Positions 5,751 through 14,153 are shown, counted from the stretch's first letter. The stretch is DNA of 14,404 nucleotides from Chitinophagaceae bacterium UBA3961 (GCA_002385265.1 DGDD01000260.1:1-14404); one strand, 5' to 3'. Numbers and translations are program-made. Notes: generated from the sequence alone by a model not told the origin.

Positions 5751-6128
5751 CTATTGCGGCTTTGGGGCCGGCGTTGAAGGAGTTGGCTTGTACAGCGTTT
5801 CCTTCTCTTTATTCGCACGCACCGATAAAGTATCGAACATGGCTTTTAACAAATCGGGGCGCGACAAATAAAATTTATAACTCTTTACAAAACGTTCTTT
5901 ATCGATCTGATGTACCTGAAACACTTCGTCGTAAAGCTTAAATGTTTCCAATTTCAAATCCAGTTTTGCGGTGTCCTTTATCAGAAATTGATTGGAATAC
6001 CGGTCGGCTAAAATCATATCCCACAAAATCAATTGCATTTTTTCCTGAGGAATTACATCCTTAGGAACTTCTTTAGATTCGCCACAAGCGATCAATAACA
6101 ATACTATCATTACAAGGCCTAATCTCAC
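5751..6128 (-). CDS. DUF4296 lipoprotein (125 aa)
   Basis: A short signal peptide (MRLGLVMIVLLLIAC) ends in a lipobox LIAC with the lipidated Cys at residue 15, so the protein should be a membrane-anchored lipoprotein. The mature part has the pattern IPQEKMQLILWDMILADRY followed by YDEVFQVHQIDKERFVKSY and a segment with YLSRPDLL, which fits the Bacteroidota family DUF4296. The C-terminus is Pro/Thr-rich (PTPSTPAPKPQ), probably flexible. The start ATG overlaps the stop of the DUF4835 gene by four bases (ATGA), which suggests translational coupling. Function is unknown. Confidence 0.85.
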   Translation of the reverse strand: MRLGLVMIVLLLIACGESKEVPKDVIPQEKMQLILWDMILADRYSNQFLIKDTAKLDLKLETFKLYDEVFQVHQIDKERFVKSYKFYLSRPDLLKAMFDTLSVRANKEKETLYKPTPSTPAPKPQ

Positions 6129-7048
6129 TTTAATTCTTGTTTATACAGATTCGAATTGGTTATATCAATCTTTGCTAAAATGTCTCTCGCCCTGGTTTTT
6201 GCTTCAGGATCCGCTTTCTTCAATGCTTTTACGATCTCCGTTGCCTTTCCTTGAAAGAAGAAAGGTACGATCATCGAATTCGGATTATCGGTGTTTAAAG
6301 TATTGATCAAGTTCACCACATTAAGCAAGGCATTGCGTCCTTCCTCTTCGTTTTCATACATCATGTCCAAACCCAAACGATAATATCCATAAATGATATC
6401 ATGAATCAATGCATACTTATTATTGGCTAAATTTTCGGCTAACCAATACCGGTTGCGCTGACTGTCAAATGGCTTCCAACCCGTTATGTCTCTGCCATCA
6501 GGAGCATTGTTTACGATTTGCTGAGCCTTTTGAAAAAACAGATCTCCACCTCTTGACGAGAACGAATCATAGTCGAGCCCTAACAATAGATATACATAAT
6601 ACGCCAAAGTTGCAGACAGGTTCGATACTTGTGGATCGGAGCCAGATACGCGATTCTCATTGAACTCCACCGGCTGGTATTCTACATATTTGAATGTAAA
6701 CGATTCGTCTTGAAAATTAATGAGAGGCGATTGGTAACTGGAATTGAAAATGGGACGAGCCGCTTGAACCACCAATGTGCCACTGTATACATTGTCGGCC
6801 ACCGTTTTTTTGATGGTGATCAGAAAATTACAATTGATTTTTTCCTGAGGCTGGTAGGTATCATTGGTCCATTTACGGTTGTTCAAAAAAGTGATCAGGG
6901 TTGTTTGAAGGGTCTGAAATACTTTCTTGTCCGTTTGTGAGCTAATCAACGAAGCATTCACTGCTACGCGGGCATTCAATTCCTGGGCCTGCAATGAGGC
7001 AGTCAAGCCAAAGCTCATCAACAATACGATCAAAAATCGGATTCTCAT
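6125..7048 (-). CDS. DUF4835 secreted protein (307 aa)
   Basis: A signal peptide (residues 1-22, ending ASLQA|Q) directs export. The mature start QELNARVAVNASLISSQTDKK and the downstream pattern KWTNDTYQPQEKI with NCNFLITI are typical of the Bacteroidota family DUF4835, which in this phylum sits next to coaBC. I recall some databases naming the family PorD and linking it to the type IX secretion system; I cannot confirm this here and leave the symbol blank. The start ATG follows the coaBC stop with no gap (TAA then ATG), and the end overlaps the DUF4296 gene by four bases, so the three are one operon. The cluster often continues with recN in relatives, but here it continues with DUF4296 and the CoA-transferase genes. 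Confidence 0.88.
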   Translation of the reverse strand: MRIRFLIVLLMSFGLTASLQAQELNARVAVNASLISSQTDKKVFQTLQTTLITFLNNRKWTNDTYQPQEKINCNFLITIKKTVADNVYSGTLVVQAARPIFNSSYQSPLINFQDESFTFKYVEYQPVEFNENRVSGSDPQVSNLSATLAYYVYLLLGLDYDSFSSRGGDLFFQKAQQIVNNAPDGRDITGWKPFDSQRNRYWLAENLANNKYALIHDIIYGYYRLGLDMMYENEEEGRNALLNVVNLINTLNTDNPNSMIVPFFFQGKATEIVKALKKADPEAKTRARDILAKIDITNSNLYKQELK

Positions 7049-8242
7049 TTATTGGATGTTTACAATTCTATCAACGATATCAACGGCTACTTGTTGCTTC
7101 GATTTCTGCTCGTAGGTCCATTCAGCGCCGTTTTTTGCAAAGATGGTGATCTTATTGGTATCATGACCAAATCCCGCGCCTGAATCATTCAGGGAATTCA
7201 GGACAATGAGGTCACAGTTCTTGGAAACCAGCTTTTCCTGCGCATAGGCGCGTTCATTGGTTGTTTCCAAAGCAAACCCTACCAAAACCTGACTGGGCTT
7301 CTTTAAGCCTCCTAATGACTTTAAAATATCTTTTGTCTTCTTGAGCGTTAGCGTTAAATTACCCTCTTTCTTTTTAATTTTCTCTTCTGACACTTCTTCT
7401 GGAGTGTAATCAGCTACAGCTGCCGACATTACGGCGATATCTACACCTTCAAACCTTCCCACACAGGCCTGGTACATTTCCTCCGCCGAACGAACCGCCA
7501 GAACTTTTACTGATGCCTCACGAGGCTTGTGCGAACTAGGCCCTAACACCAATGTTACTTCGGCTCCCCTTCTACTCATTTCATCGGCTATAGCGATGCC
7601 CATTTTTCCGGAGGAATGATTGCCAATGAAACGCACAGGATCAATGGATTCATAAGTGGGTCCGGCAGTGATCAACACCTTCTTACCCGCCAAGTCTTTC
7701 TCCCCAAAATATCGATTGTAGATAAATTCCATTATTTGTTCGGGTTCAGCCATTCGACCTTCTCCATGCAAACCACTGGCCAATTCGCCTTTTCCAACAG
7801 GAATAATGGCGTTTCCAAAGGATTCTAGTTTATTCAAATTCTGCTTGGTAGTTGGATGGTGCCACATGTCCTCGTCCATGGCAGGAGCCACACAAACCGG
7901 ACAAGTAGCCGACAAATAGGTTGCCATTAACATATTATCGCAGAGCCCGGAAGCCATTTTTGCGAGGGTATTACAGCTCAAAGGCGCTACCAACATCACA
8001 TCGGCCCAACGCCCCATCATCACATGATTCGACCATGCCGCATCAGAGAAAAGCTCCGTTACAACCTGATTTTTAGACAGTGTAGAAAGGGTTAAAGGAG
8101 AAACAAAATCTGCAGCGGCCTTGGTCATTACAATTTTTACCTCTGCCCCCTCTTTTACAAGAGCGCGAACTAATAATATGATCTTGTAGGCAGCAATACT
8201 TCCGGAAATACCGATCAATATTTTCTTCCCTTGAAACTTCAT
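7049..8242 (-). CDS. coaBC: Bifunctional phosphopantothenoylcysteine decarboxylase / phosphopantothenate-cysteine ligase
   Basis: This enzyme makes 4'-phosphopantetheine in coenzyme A synthesis: the CoaB half joins cysteine to phosphopantothenate and the CoaC half decarboxylates it with FMN. The CoaC domain (about 5-178) has GISGSIAAYK, the catalytic His73 in WSNHVMMGRWADV, and PAMDEDMW (120-127) where E. coli has an Asn in the PxMNxxMW motif. The flap GELASGLHGEGRM (152-164) lacks the active-site Cys of the E. coli enzyme. The CoaB domain (about 186-397) has VLITAGPTYESIDPVRF, NHSSGKMG (208-215), AAVADYTPEE and KIKKKEG (288-294). Length is normal. A strong terminator lies between rpoZ and this gene, so it probably has its own promoter or depends on read-through. 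Only a weak -7-like TAATTTTA is seen at 8247-8254 on the minus strand. Confidence 0.96.
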   Translation of the reverse strand: MKFQGKKILIGISGSIAAYKIILLVRALVKEGAEVKIVMTKAAADFVSPLTLSTLSKNQVVTELFSDAAWSNHVMMGRWADVMLVAPLSCNTLAKMASGLCDNMLMATYLSATCPVCVAPAMDEDMWHHPTTKQNLNKLESFGNAIIPVGKGELASGLHGEGRMAEPEQIMEFIYNRYFGEKDLAGKKVLITAGPTYESIDPVRFIGNHSSGKMGIAIADEMSRRGAEVTLVLGPSSHKPREASVKVLAVRSAEEMYQACVGRFEGVDIAVMSAAVADYTPEEVSEEKIKKKEGNLTLTLKKTKDILKSLGGLKKPSQVLVGFALETTNERAYAQEKLVSKNCDLIVLNSLNDSGAGFGHDTNKITIFAKNGAEWTYEQKSKQQVAVDIVDRIVNIQ

Positions 8243-8271
8243 GGAATAAAATTAGTGGTTTGATGTCAGGG

Positions 8272-8310
8272 TATAAAAATAAAAAGCGACAATGATGATC
8301 ATTGTCGCTT
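8272..8310 (-). terminator. Rho-independent terminator after rpoZ
   Basis: A 12-bp perfect stem AAGCGACAATGA / TCATTGTCGCTT with a 3-base loop spans 8284-8310. Read on the minus strand it is followed by a T-rich run (TTT A TTTTT A T), 20 bases after the rpoZ stop. It should end most bamD-rpoZ transcripts before coaBC. Confidence 0.9.
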
Positions 8311-8330
8311 GCAATACATTTCAGAAAGAA

Positions 8331-8672
8331 TTAACTGAAAAGATCTTCTTCGTTTTTGCGGTGATAGATCTTGTCTTCCAAAAACTCTTGAGTAGCCAAT
8401 AATGCTGGGTTTGGCATACGCTCATAAGCTCTTGAAATCTCAATTTGCTCTTTGTTTTCGTGGATTTCTTCCAAGCTATCGGTATGGCTTGCGAATTCTT
8501 CCAACTTATTGTGTAATTCTTCTTTCAACGTAACGTTGATCTGGTTCGCTCTTCTAGCGATGATCGAAATAGACTCGTATACGTTACCAGTTTTACCCTT
8601 AATAACGTTGAGGTCTTTTGTTTCAGCCACATTGGCTGTATTGGCACTAATTTGTCTTCGTAACCGGCTCAT
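8331..8672 (-). CDS. rpoZ: DNA-directed RNA polymerase omega subunit, Bacteroidota type
   Basis: This is a small RNA polymerase subunit that helps assemble the core enzyme by holding beta prime. The product is 113 residues. It contains GNVYESISIIARRANQINV (about 29-47), matching the conserved omega helix region with its arginine pair, then a charged helix LKEELHNKLEEFA and a C-terminal part with YERMPNPALLATQEFL. This is the Bacteroidota form, which is longer than and distant from the proteobacterial one. Its start overlaps the end of bamD by 26 bases in another frame (bamD stop at 8647), and no later in-frame ATG would leave a complete protein. Neighbours bamD and coaBC are the usual ones in this phylum. 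Confidence 0.92.
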   Translation of the reverse strand: MSRLRRQISANTANVAETKDLNVIKGKTGNVYESISIIARRANQINVTLKEELHNKLEEFASHTDSLEEIHENKEQIEISRAYERMPNPALLATQEFLEDKIYHRKNEEDLFS

Positions 8673-9462
8673 TTTGTATGGCTTTAATATTGTTTTGTGA
8701 TTGATTCAAATAACGCTCTACTTCTTTAATTAGTTTGCTATCGGGGAAACGATCGGTAAAATCGTTGCATTCATTCACTACTTGCTCAAATCTAGCTAAT
8801 TTTTTCTCATCTATACTATTGCTGGCAAACAAATAATAGGCACGGATCACCTGAAGCTTGTAATCTTCGCTTTTCTCCGAATCAGGGAATTTCTCCATGA
8901 GGCTCGAAAAAGCGATCGCAGCTGCGCGGTAATGTCCCAAATTGTAATACAATTCCGCACTCTTGAATTCTTTCAGTTCCAATTTAGCACGGCAAAGATC
9001 GATGATCTCGTTGGCTTCTTTGTTTCTTGTAGAGGCGGGGTGCGTATTGATGAAAGTTTGCATCAAACCTATGGTTTTTGCCGTATTGGTTTGATCCAGT
9101 TCTTGCTTGGGGCTCTGGCGGTAATACGTATAAGCTCTCATGTACTCCATTTCCTCCGCACGAATACTGGTTGGAAACACTTCTGTGAACTGCTTGAACA
9201 AGCTTTCAGCTTGAAGCCAATCCTTTAAATAATAAGAGCAGTACGCGAACTTATAAAACACATCCTCAAATTGAGGCTGGCCCTTCAAAAGAGGGAATAA
9301 CTCCTCGTACAACTGCTGAGCGTAATTGTATTTCTTGTTTACATAGTATTTATCGGCCATACGGAGTTTATAATCATAATCCGTACTCTTCTGCACTTTC
9401 GAAAATTCGGTACAGGAAGTGAGGCCAAAAACTACAAATGCGAGGATGGTTAAAAATCTCAT
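8647..9462 (-). CDS. bamD: Outer membrane protein assembly lipoprotein BamD
   Basis: This is a lipoprotein component of the BAM complex that inserts beta-barrel proteins in the outer membrane. The start is set at ATG 9462: MRFLTILAFVVFGLTSC is a signal peptide with lipobox LTSC (Cys17). The longer frame from 9561 runs through a terminator hairpin and is rejected. The mature protein (271 residues in total) is all helical with TPR-like repeats: YDYKLRMADKYYVNKKYNYA, FYKFAYCSYYLKDWLQAESLF, YYNLGHYRAAAIAFSSLMEKF (residues about 165-185) and FPDSKLIKEVERYL near the end. This is the YfiO/BamD pattern of Bacteroidota. It overlaps rpoZ by 26 bases, so the two are cotranscribed. Confidence 0.92.
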   Translation of the reverse strand: MRFLTILAFVVFGLTSCTEFSKVQKSTDYDYKLRMADKYYVNKKYNYAQQLYEELFPLLKGQPQFEDVFYKFAYCSYYLKDWLQAESLFKQFTEVFPTSIRAEEMEYMRAYTYYRQSPKQELDQTNTAKTIGLMQTFINTHPASTRNKEANEIIDLCRAKLELKEFKSAELYYNLGHYRAAAIAFSSLMEKFPDSEKSEDYKLQVIRAYYLFASNSIDEKKLARFEQVVNECNDFTDRFPDSKLIKEVERYLNQSQNNIKAIQNEPVTKTN

Positions 9463-9471
9463 AAAGGAGCA

Positions 9472-9479
9472 CAAAGTTA
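9472..9479 (-). promoter_or_regulatory. Candidate -7 element of bamD (TAACTTTG)
   Basis: On the minus strand TAACTTTG matches the Bacteroidota -7 consensus TAnnTTTG exactly, nine bases before the bamD ATG. No TTG was found at the usual distance upstream, and the implied leader would be only a few bases long. It lies just after the ompA terminator, where a promoter for bamD is expected. Confidence 0.35.
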
Positions 9480-9540
9480 AGGGATTGTGGGCAAAAATGG
9501 AAGGATTCCCTAAGATGTCCAAAATCAGAGCGTTAATATA

Positions 9541-9571
9541 AAGTAAAAACCCTCCCGGCAAGGGGAGGGTT
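9541..9571 (-). terminator. Rho-independent terminator after the ompA-like gene
   Basis: A 9-bp GC-rich stem AACCCTCCC / GGGAGGGTT (9548-9556 and 9563-9571) with a 6-base loop is followed on the minus strand by TTTTTACTTTATATT when the stem's own last T bases are counted. It lies 27 bases after the stop of the porin gene and separates it from bamD. Confidence 0.88.
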
Positions 9572-9598
9572 CTTATATATGCTAAAAACAGTTAGGAA

Positions 9599-11236
9599 TT
9601 AACCTTTGCGACGTAAGTTGGGGTGTGGAGCAGGAACTGTGTTAGGACCTTCTTCACCGGTACCATCTTGCAGGTCAACAGTGTTGCAGTCGCCACCTTC
9701 CTGACCGAACTTGAACACAAAACGACTATCGCTGATTCCTTCTTTTTCAACGAGGTAGTTGATGATTGCGTTCACGCGATCCCAGCTCAATTGTTGTTCA
9801 GCTTTGCTAGAATTGCAGTAACCTACTACAGCTACTTTACAATCTGCACTTTGCTTCATTTTCTGAGCTACGCTTGCCAACAAAGCTTTTGCATCATTAG
9901 ACAGTGTTACAGTTTTGCCTTTGAATGTGATGCTAGGTAATGCACCGATATCACATTTTTGTTTTTTACCGTATTCACCGCTTTCTAATTTAGCCATGAT
10001 TTCTTTGCAGCAATTAGGCTCTGGACATTTACCAACTCCATCAGCATCAACTGGTTGGCACTGAGAAGGAGTGATCAATTCTTTATCCTTATAGTCAGGA
10101 ACACCGTCGCCATCTGTATCGCGGCTTACACCGTGAGAGTCAACAGGAGCACCTGCAGGAGTATTAGGTTCGTTATCGAACTGGTCAGTTACACCGTCAC
10201 CATCTTTATCATCCAATACTGGCTTAGGAAGTTGCATGTGACGAGGCTTGTTGATTTCGTTGTAAGCATAATCCAAAGGATTTACCCACCACAAAGGTTC
10301 AACTGATTTACCACCTACTGCGATGTTTAAACCAGCAGAAAGGAAGTTGTATGAATCGAAATCTCTTGTTTGTGCAGGAGCGTTCACATCACCTTCTTGC
10401 CATTGCTGACCGTCTAACAAGTCAGTTTTGATTACAGTGAAGCGATCTTCCAACGCCAAGCTCAATTTCTTGTTCAATTTAATTTGGATACCGGCACCAG
10501 AAACGAATGCTGGCTTGAACGACTTACCAAACAACTTTGGTTGTAATGGGTCTGTTTCAGCTTGTGTTTCGTAGTTGCCATCCAATAAGTTTTTCAACGC
10601 TTTGCGGATGTTCTTACGGTTGCTGTAACCACCACCAGGGATGGTAGAGAAATCGTAAGGGTTTCCTTGAGCATTCAATGCGTCGATCTTAGTATCGTAG
10701 ATAGAACCACCGATACCTCCGAAACCATAGATATTAAATCCGGTCTTCGATTTGTGGAAACGAATATTGTTCATGGTTACTACCCCTTGTAAACTCAAAT
10801 CCCAAACACTGGTTTTGTAGTTGTAGTATACAGGAACAGTAGCATTATACGTAGGATACCAGGCCGGGTTTCTTCTGTAGCCGTATGAAGGGCTGAAGTT
10901 CAAACCTTTAGAGGTTCCGTACGCTAATTCACCTCTTAATGAAAATACATATCCGAGGGCTTTACGAACGTGCAAACCTGCACCAAACCCTGGGAAACGG
11001 CTTCTTACGTCGCCTGAAACGGAGAATGCACCCAACTTAAGACCTAATTCCCACTGATTTCTTGGAAGAGCAGGGAAGGCGTAGTTGTGCGCCATAAATT
11101 CTGTGTGTTGAGGTAACCTCTTGGAAGGGATTACGGAGGAGTCCTGTACATCGTAGCTACCGCCAATTTGGGCGAAAGCACCTGATGCTGACAGGCAAAG
11201 TACCCCTAATAAAATCGAAAACTTTTTACTTGCCAT
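9599..11236 (-). CDS. OmpA-family outer membrane protein with TSP type-3 calcium repeats (545 aa)
   Basis: A signal peptide (1-22, ending GAFA|Q) is followed by an N-terminal beta-barrel region (about 60-310) with alternating hydrophobic strands such as WELGLKLGAFSVSGDV, YVFSLRGELAYG and FLSAGLNIAVGG. Residues 343-385 hold two thrombospondin type-3-like calcium motifs, DKDGDGVTDQFD and DTDGDGVPDYKD. The C-terminal OmpA-like domain (about 435-520) includes LSWDRVNAIINYLVEK, but the usual GHTD is GYCN (472-475). There are eight cysteines after residue 390, including the CC at 409-410. The end, PNTVPAPHPNLRRKG, is a tail I associate with Bacteroidota OmpA proteins. It probably anchors the outer membrane to the cell wall and is likely abundant. 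It is transcribed alone, with a clear promoter at 11287-11317 and a strong terminator. Confidence 0.9.
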   Translation of the reverse strand: MASKKFSILLGVLCLSASGAFAQIGGSYDVQDSSVIPSKRLPQHTEFMAHNYAFPALPRNQWELGLKLGAFSVSGDVRSRFPGFGAGLHVRKALGYVFSLRGELAYGTSKGLNFSPSYGYRRNPAWYPTYNATVPVYYNYKTSVWDLSLQGVVTMNNIRFHKSKTGFNIYGFGGIGGSIYDTKIDALNAQGNPYDFSTIPGGGYSNRKNIRKALKNLLDGNYETQAETDPLQPKLFGKSFKPAFVSGAGIQIKLNKKLSLALEDRFTVIKTDLLDGQQWQEGDVNAPAQTRDFDSYNFLSAGLNIAVGGKSVEPLWWVNPLDYAYNEINKPRHMQLPKPVLDDKDGDGVTDQFDNEPNTPAGAPVDSHGVSRDTDGDGVPDYKDKELITPSQCQPVDADGVGKCPEPNCCKEIMAKLESGEYGKKQKCDIGALPSITFKGKTVTLSNDAKALLASVAQKMKQSADCKVAVVGYCNSSKAEQQLSWDRVNAIINYLVEKEGISDSRFVFKFGQEGGDCNTVDLQDGTGEEGPNTVPAPHPNLRRKG

Positions 11237-11286
11237 AACTGTTTTTTATATGAAGGATTAAGATTGCCTAAAAACCTAAGTTGGTG

Positions 11287-11317
11287 CAAATTTATAAATT
11301 GATTGTTAAATTACAAA
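11287..11317 (-). promoter_or_regulatory. Bacteroidota-type promoter of the ompA-like gene
   Basis: On the minus strand TTTG (11317-11314), a 19-base spacer, then TAAATTTG (11294-11287) match the Bacteroidota primary sigma consensus TTTG / TAnnTTTG at the expected spacing. Transcription should begin near 11280, giving a leader of about 45 bases that is AT-rich and contains TATAAAAAACAG just before the start codon. Confidence 0.75.
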
Positions 11318-11454
11318 TTTTTTTGAGGGTCCAATTTTAAATAGTGAATTGTAGTTCATGCAATTAAGACAGGTTACCTCCCAAAAATGATGCTCGGTTA
11401 TTAAAAATCTTAGTAGTAATTTGCCCCCGTTTCCCCAAACAATATCTCAACCGG

Positions 11455-12417
11455 ATGAAATTAGCTCAGGCCATTTTACAGGACGAATTACAGGAATTTG
11501 ACAAAAAATTCAAGGAGGCTGTTAAAAGCCAGACGCCCCTATTGGACCGGATCATGAGATTTATTGTGAATCGGAAGGGTAAACAACTGCGGCCAATGTT
11601 CGTTCTTTTATCGGCCAAACTGTGCGGATCAATTACCGAAGCTAGCTATAGAACGGCATCTCTGGTAGAACTATTGCATACGGCCACTCTTGTTCATGAT
11701 GATGTGGTGGACGAATCCCTCGAAAGACGCAATTTTTTCTCGACCTATGCCCTCTGGAAAAACAAAATTTCGGTGTTGGTGGGCGATTATTTGCTGGCCA
11801 AAGGTCTTTTGCTATCCCTTGACAACGACGATTTTAGAATCCTCCAAATACTCACCCGCGCCGTTCGTGAAATGAGCGAAGGAGAGCTTTTGCAGCTCGA
11901 AAAAAGCCGGACCCTAAACCTCAACGAACAGGTGTATTACGATATCATCAAGGGCAAAACAGCCTCTCTGATTGCCTCAGCTTGCTCCGCCGGAGCTTAT
12001 TCAAGCACTAAAAATGAAGAGCAAGCCGAAAAAATGAGAGTTTTCGGTGAAAAAGTGGGCATGGCCTTCCAAATTAAAGATGACCTTTTCGATTACGGCG
12101 AAGCCAATGTAGGCAAACCCACAGGAAACGATATCAAAGAGAAAAAACTGACCCTACCACTCATCTATACGCTCAATAACTGCGATCCCAAAACACGCAG
12201 AGAACTTATTTACATCATCAAAAATCAAAACAAAGACCCTAAAAAAGTGGCGCAGGTAATTGATGTTGTAAATCACAAAGGCGGAATTGAATATGCTACT
12301 CAAAAAATGATTACTTTCCGTGATGAAGCGCTGGCCATCCTTCACAGCTTCGATAACAAAGAAGTACGTGAAGCCATGGAAGAGCTGGTCCGTTTTACCA
12401 CAGACCGTTCCTATTAA
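11455..12417 (+). CDS. Long-chain trans-polyprenyl diphosphate synthase (octaprenyl/heptaprenyl type)
   Basis: This enzyme lengthens isoprenoid chains with isopentenyl diphosphate, most likely making the side chain of menaquinone. The 320-residue protein has the family order: GKQLRPMF (42-49), the first Asp-rich motif DDVVDES (82-88), WKNKISVLVGDYLLAKG (101-117), EGELLQLE, KGKTASLIASACS (167-178), and the second Asp-rich motif IKDDLFDY (207-214) followed by GKPTGNDIKEKKLTLPLIY. After the first motif the usual Arg-Arg-Gly reads Arg91-Arg92-Asn93. The chain length cannot be read safely. The gene is divergent from the ompA-like gene and precedes recJ by 21 bases, so the two are probably cotranscribed. 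Confidence 0.93.
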   Translation: MKLAQAILQDELQEFDKKFKEAVKSQTPLLDRIMRFIVNRKGKQLRPMFVLLSAKLCGSITEASYRTASLVELLHTATLVHDDVVDESLERRNFFSTYALWKNKISVLVGDYLLAKGLLLSLDNDDFRILQILTRAVREMSEGELLQLEKSRTLNLNEQVYYDIIKGKTASLIASACSAGAYSSTKNEEQAEKMRVFGEKVGMAFQIKDDLFDYGEANVGKPTGNDIKEKKLTLPLIYTLNNCDPKTRRELIYIIKNQNKDPKKVAQVIDVVNHKGGIEYATQKMITFRDEALAILHSFDNKEVREAMEELVRFTTDRSY

Positions 12418-12438
12418 TACCCTGATCTATATTGTTGC

Positions 12439-14148
12439 ATGCCGAAACGATGGAATATACTGAAGGCACCCGATGCCCTAGCCAAAGAATTGCAGGCCAG
12501 CCTGAAAATTCATCCCATTTTGTGCGCCATTCTCGCGCAAAGAGGCATTTGTACCTATGAAAAAGCCAAACACTATTTTCGACCTCAACTCAACGACCTC
12601 CACGACCCATGGCTCATGAAAGACATGCTGAAAGCCGTAAAACGCATTCTGCTGGCCATGGAACGAAAAGAAAAAATACTGGTGTTTGGCGATTACGATG
12701 TAGACGGCACCACCTCTGTTGCTTGCATGTTCAGCTTCCTGTGCTCAGTGTACGATAAAAACTTACTTGACTTCTACATTCCCCATCGTTATCGTGAGGG
12801 ATACGGCATTTCAAAAGCAGGAATCGATTTTGCTAAACAAGAAGGATTTACACTCATCATATCGCTCGACTGCGGCATTAAGTCTGTCGACTTGATCGGC
12901 TATGCAAAAGAGTTAGCTATTGATTTTGTGGTGTGCGATCACCACCTTCCCGATTCTGTTTTGCCGCCTGCAGTGGCAATTTTGAATCCAAAGCAGTCTG
13001 ACTGCGAATATCCCTACAAAGAGCTATGCGGTTGCGGCGTAGGTTTCAAACTCATCAGTGCACTTTGCGAAGAAATGAACTTGCCTGCTGAACGAGCGCA
13101 ACAATATTTGGATTTGGTGGCAACTGCCATCGCTGCAGATATTGTGCCCATGACCGGAGAGAACCGAATTATGGCATTCTATGGATTGGTGAAAGCCAAT
13201 ACGACCCCCAATGTTGGCATACTCGCTTTAAAAGAACTCAGCGCCCGTATGAACGATCTAGTGATCAGTGATCTGGTATTCATGATTGCGCCTCGTGTGA
13301 ACGCGGCCGGTAGAATGGACGATGCAAGAAAAGCTGTCATGATGTTCATTGCCGAAACGCAGGAAGAAGCAAAGCACTATGCAGAACAATTGCATTCCGA
13401 TAATAAAGATCGAAAAGAAGCCGATAAGTCGATCACAGACGAAGCTCTACAAATGATTCAATCGAATCCGGAATGGCAAGACCGTAAATCAACGGTAGTG
13501 TACCAACCCACATGGCACAAAGGTGTGGTGGGTATTGTAGCTTCAAGACTGATTGACTCTTATTATCGACCCACCATTGTACTCACCCAATCGGGCGAAT
13601 ATGCGGCGGGAAGTGCTCGCAGTGTACCCGGATTCAATTTATACGAAGCCATCCATGCATGTAAAGATTATTTACTAGGATATGGTGGTCACTATGCAGC
13701 TGCAGGCATGACCTTAGAAGCCACAAAAATTGATGCTTTTCGGGAAGCATTTGAGAAACAGGTGGCGTCTACCATTAAGCCTGAGCAATTGATACCCGAA
13801 ATTGTGATTGACTCAGAAATTACGCTGAAAGACATCAACCTTAATTTCTATAATATCTTACAACAAATGGAGCCTTTTGGTCCGGAGAACAACAAACCGG
13901 TTTTTGTTTGTAGAAAGGTAACGGATACGGGTAAGTCGGCTTTAGTAAAAGGTGACCACCTCAAAGTTCAATTCAAACAAGACGGATTTATTGTTGGCGG
14001 CATTGGATTTGGAATGAAAGATTTTTTCCCGCTAGTAAGTTCCGGCAATCCCGTGGATGTGGTGTTTACGTTGGATGAGAACGAATGGAACGGAGTGAAG
14101 TCGGTGCAAATGAAGGTGATAGATGTGAGGGAGAGTAGAGAGATGTGA
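12439..14148 (+). CDS. recJ: Single-stranded-DNA-specific exonuclease RecJ
   Basis: This is a 5'-to-3' exonuclease on single-stranded DNA, acting in recombination and mismatch or base-excision repair in the cytoplasm. The DHH phosphoesterase domain shows LVFGDYDVDGTTS (81-93, motif I), LDCGIKS (143-149), VCDHHLPD (165-172, the DHH motif) and GCGVGFKLI with ATAIAADIVPM (228-238). APRVNAAGRMDDARKA (284-299) follows. The DHHA1 domain carries GVVGIVASRL, GSARSV (391-396) and GYGGHYAAAGM (414-424), and an OB-fold-like C-terminal region follows (about 450-569). All metal-binding Asp/His motifs are present, and the 569 residues are normal length. The start ATG at 12439 gives the usual N-terminus (MPKRWNILKAPDALAKELQ). 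Confidence 0.97.
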   Translation: MPKRWNILKAPDALAKELQASLKIHPILCAILAQRGICTYEKAKHYFRPQLNDLHDPWLMKDMLKAVKRILLAMERKEKILVFGDYDVDGTTSVACMFSFLCSVYDKNLLDFYIPHRYREGYGISKAGIDFAKQEGFTLIISLDCGIKSVDLIGYAKELAIDFVVCDHHLPDSVLPPAVAILNPKQSDCEYPYKELCGCGVGFKLISALCEEMNLPAERAQQYLDLVATAIAADIVPMTGENRIMAFYGLVKANTTPNVGILALKELSARMNDLVISDLVFMIAPRVNAAGRMDDARKAVMMFIAETQEEAKHYAEQLHSDNKDRKEADKSITDEALQMIQSNPEWQDRKSTVVYQPTWHKGVVGIVASRLIDSYYRPTIVLTQSGEYAAGSARSVPGFNLYEAIHACKDYLLGYGGHYAAAGMTLEATKIDAFREAFEKQVASTIKPEQLIPEIVIDSEITLKDINLNFYNILQQMEPFGPENNKPVFVCRKVTDTGKSALVKGDHLKVQFKQDGFIVGGIGFGMKDFFPLVSSGNPVDVVFTLDENEWNGVKSVQMKVIDVRESREM

Positions 14149-14153
14149 GTTAT

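Noticed and set aside
8247..8254. TAATTTTA as a coaBC promoter
   Set aside because: It misses the final G of TAnnTTTG and has no TTG at the right distance; mentioned only in the gene entry.
9463..9561. N-terminal extension of BamD from 9561
   Set aside because: It runs through the ompA terminator and would bury the lipoprotein signal peptide that begins at 9462.
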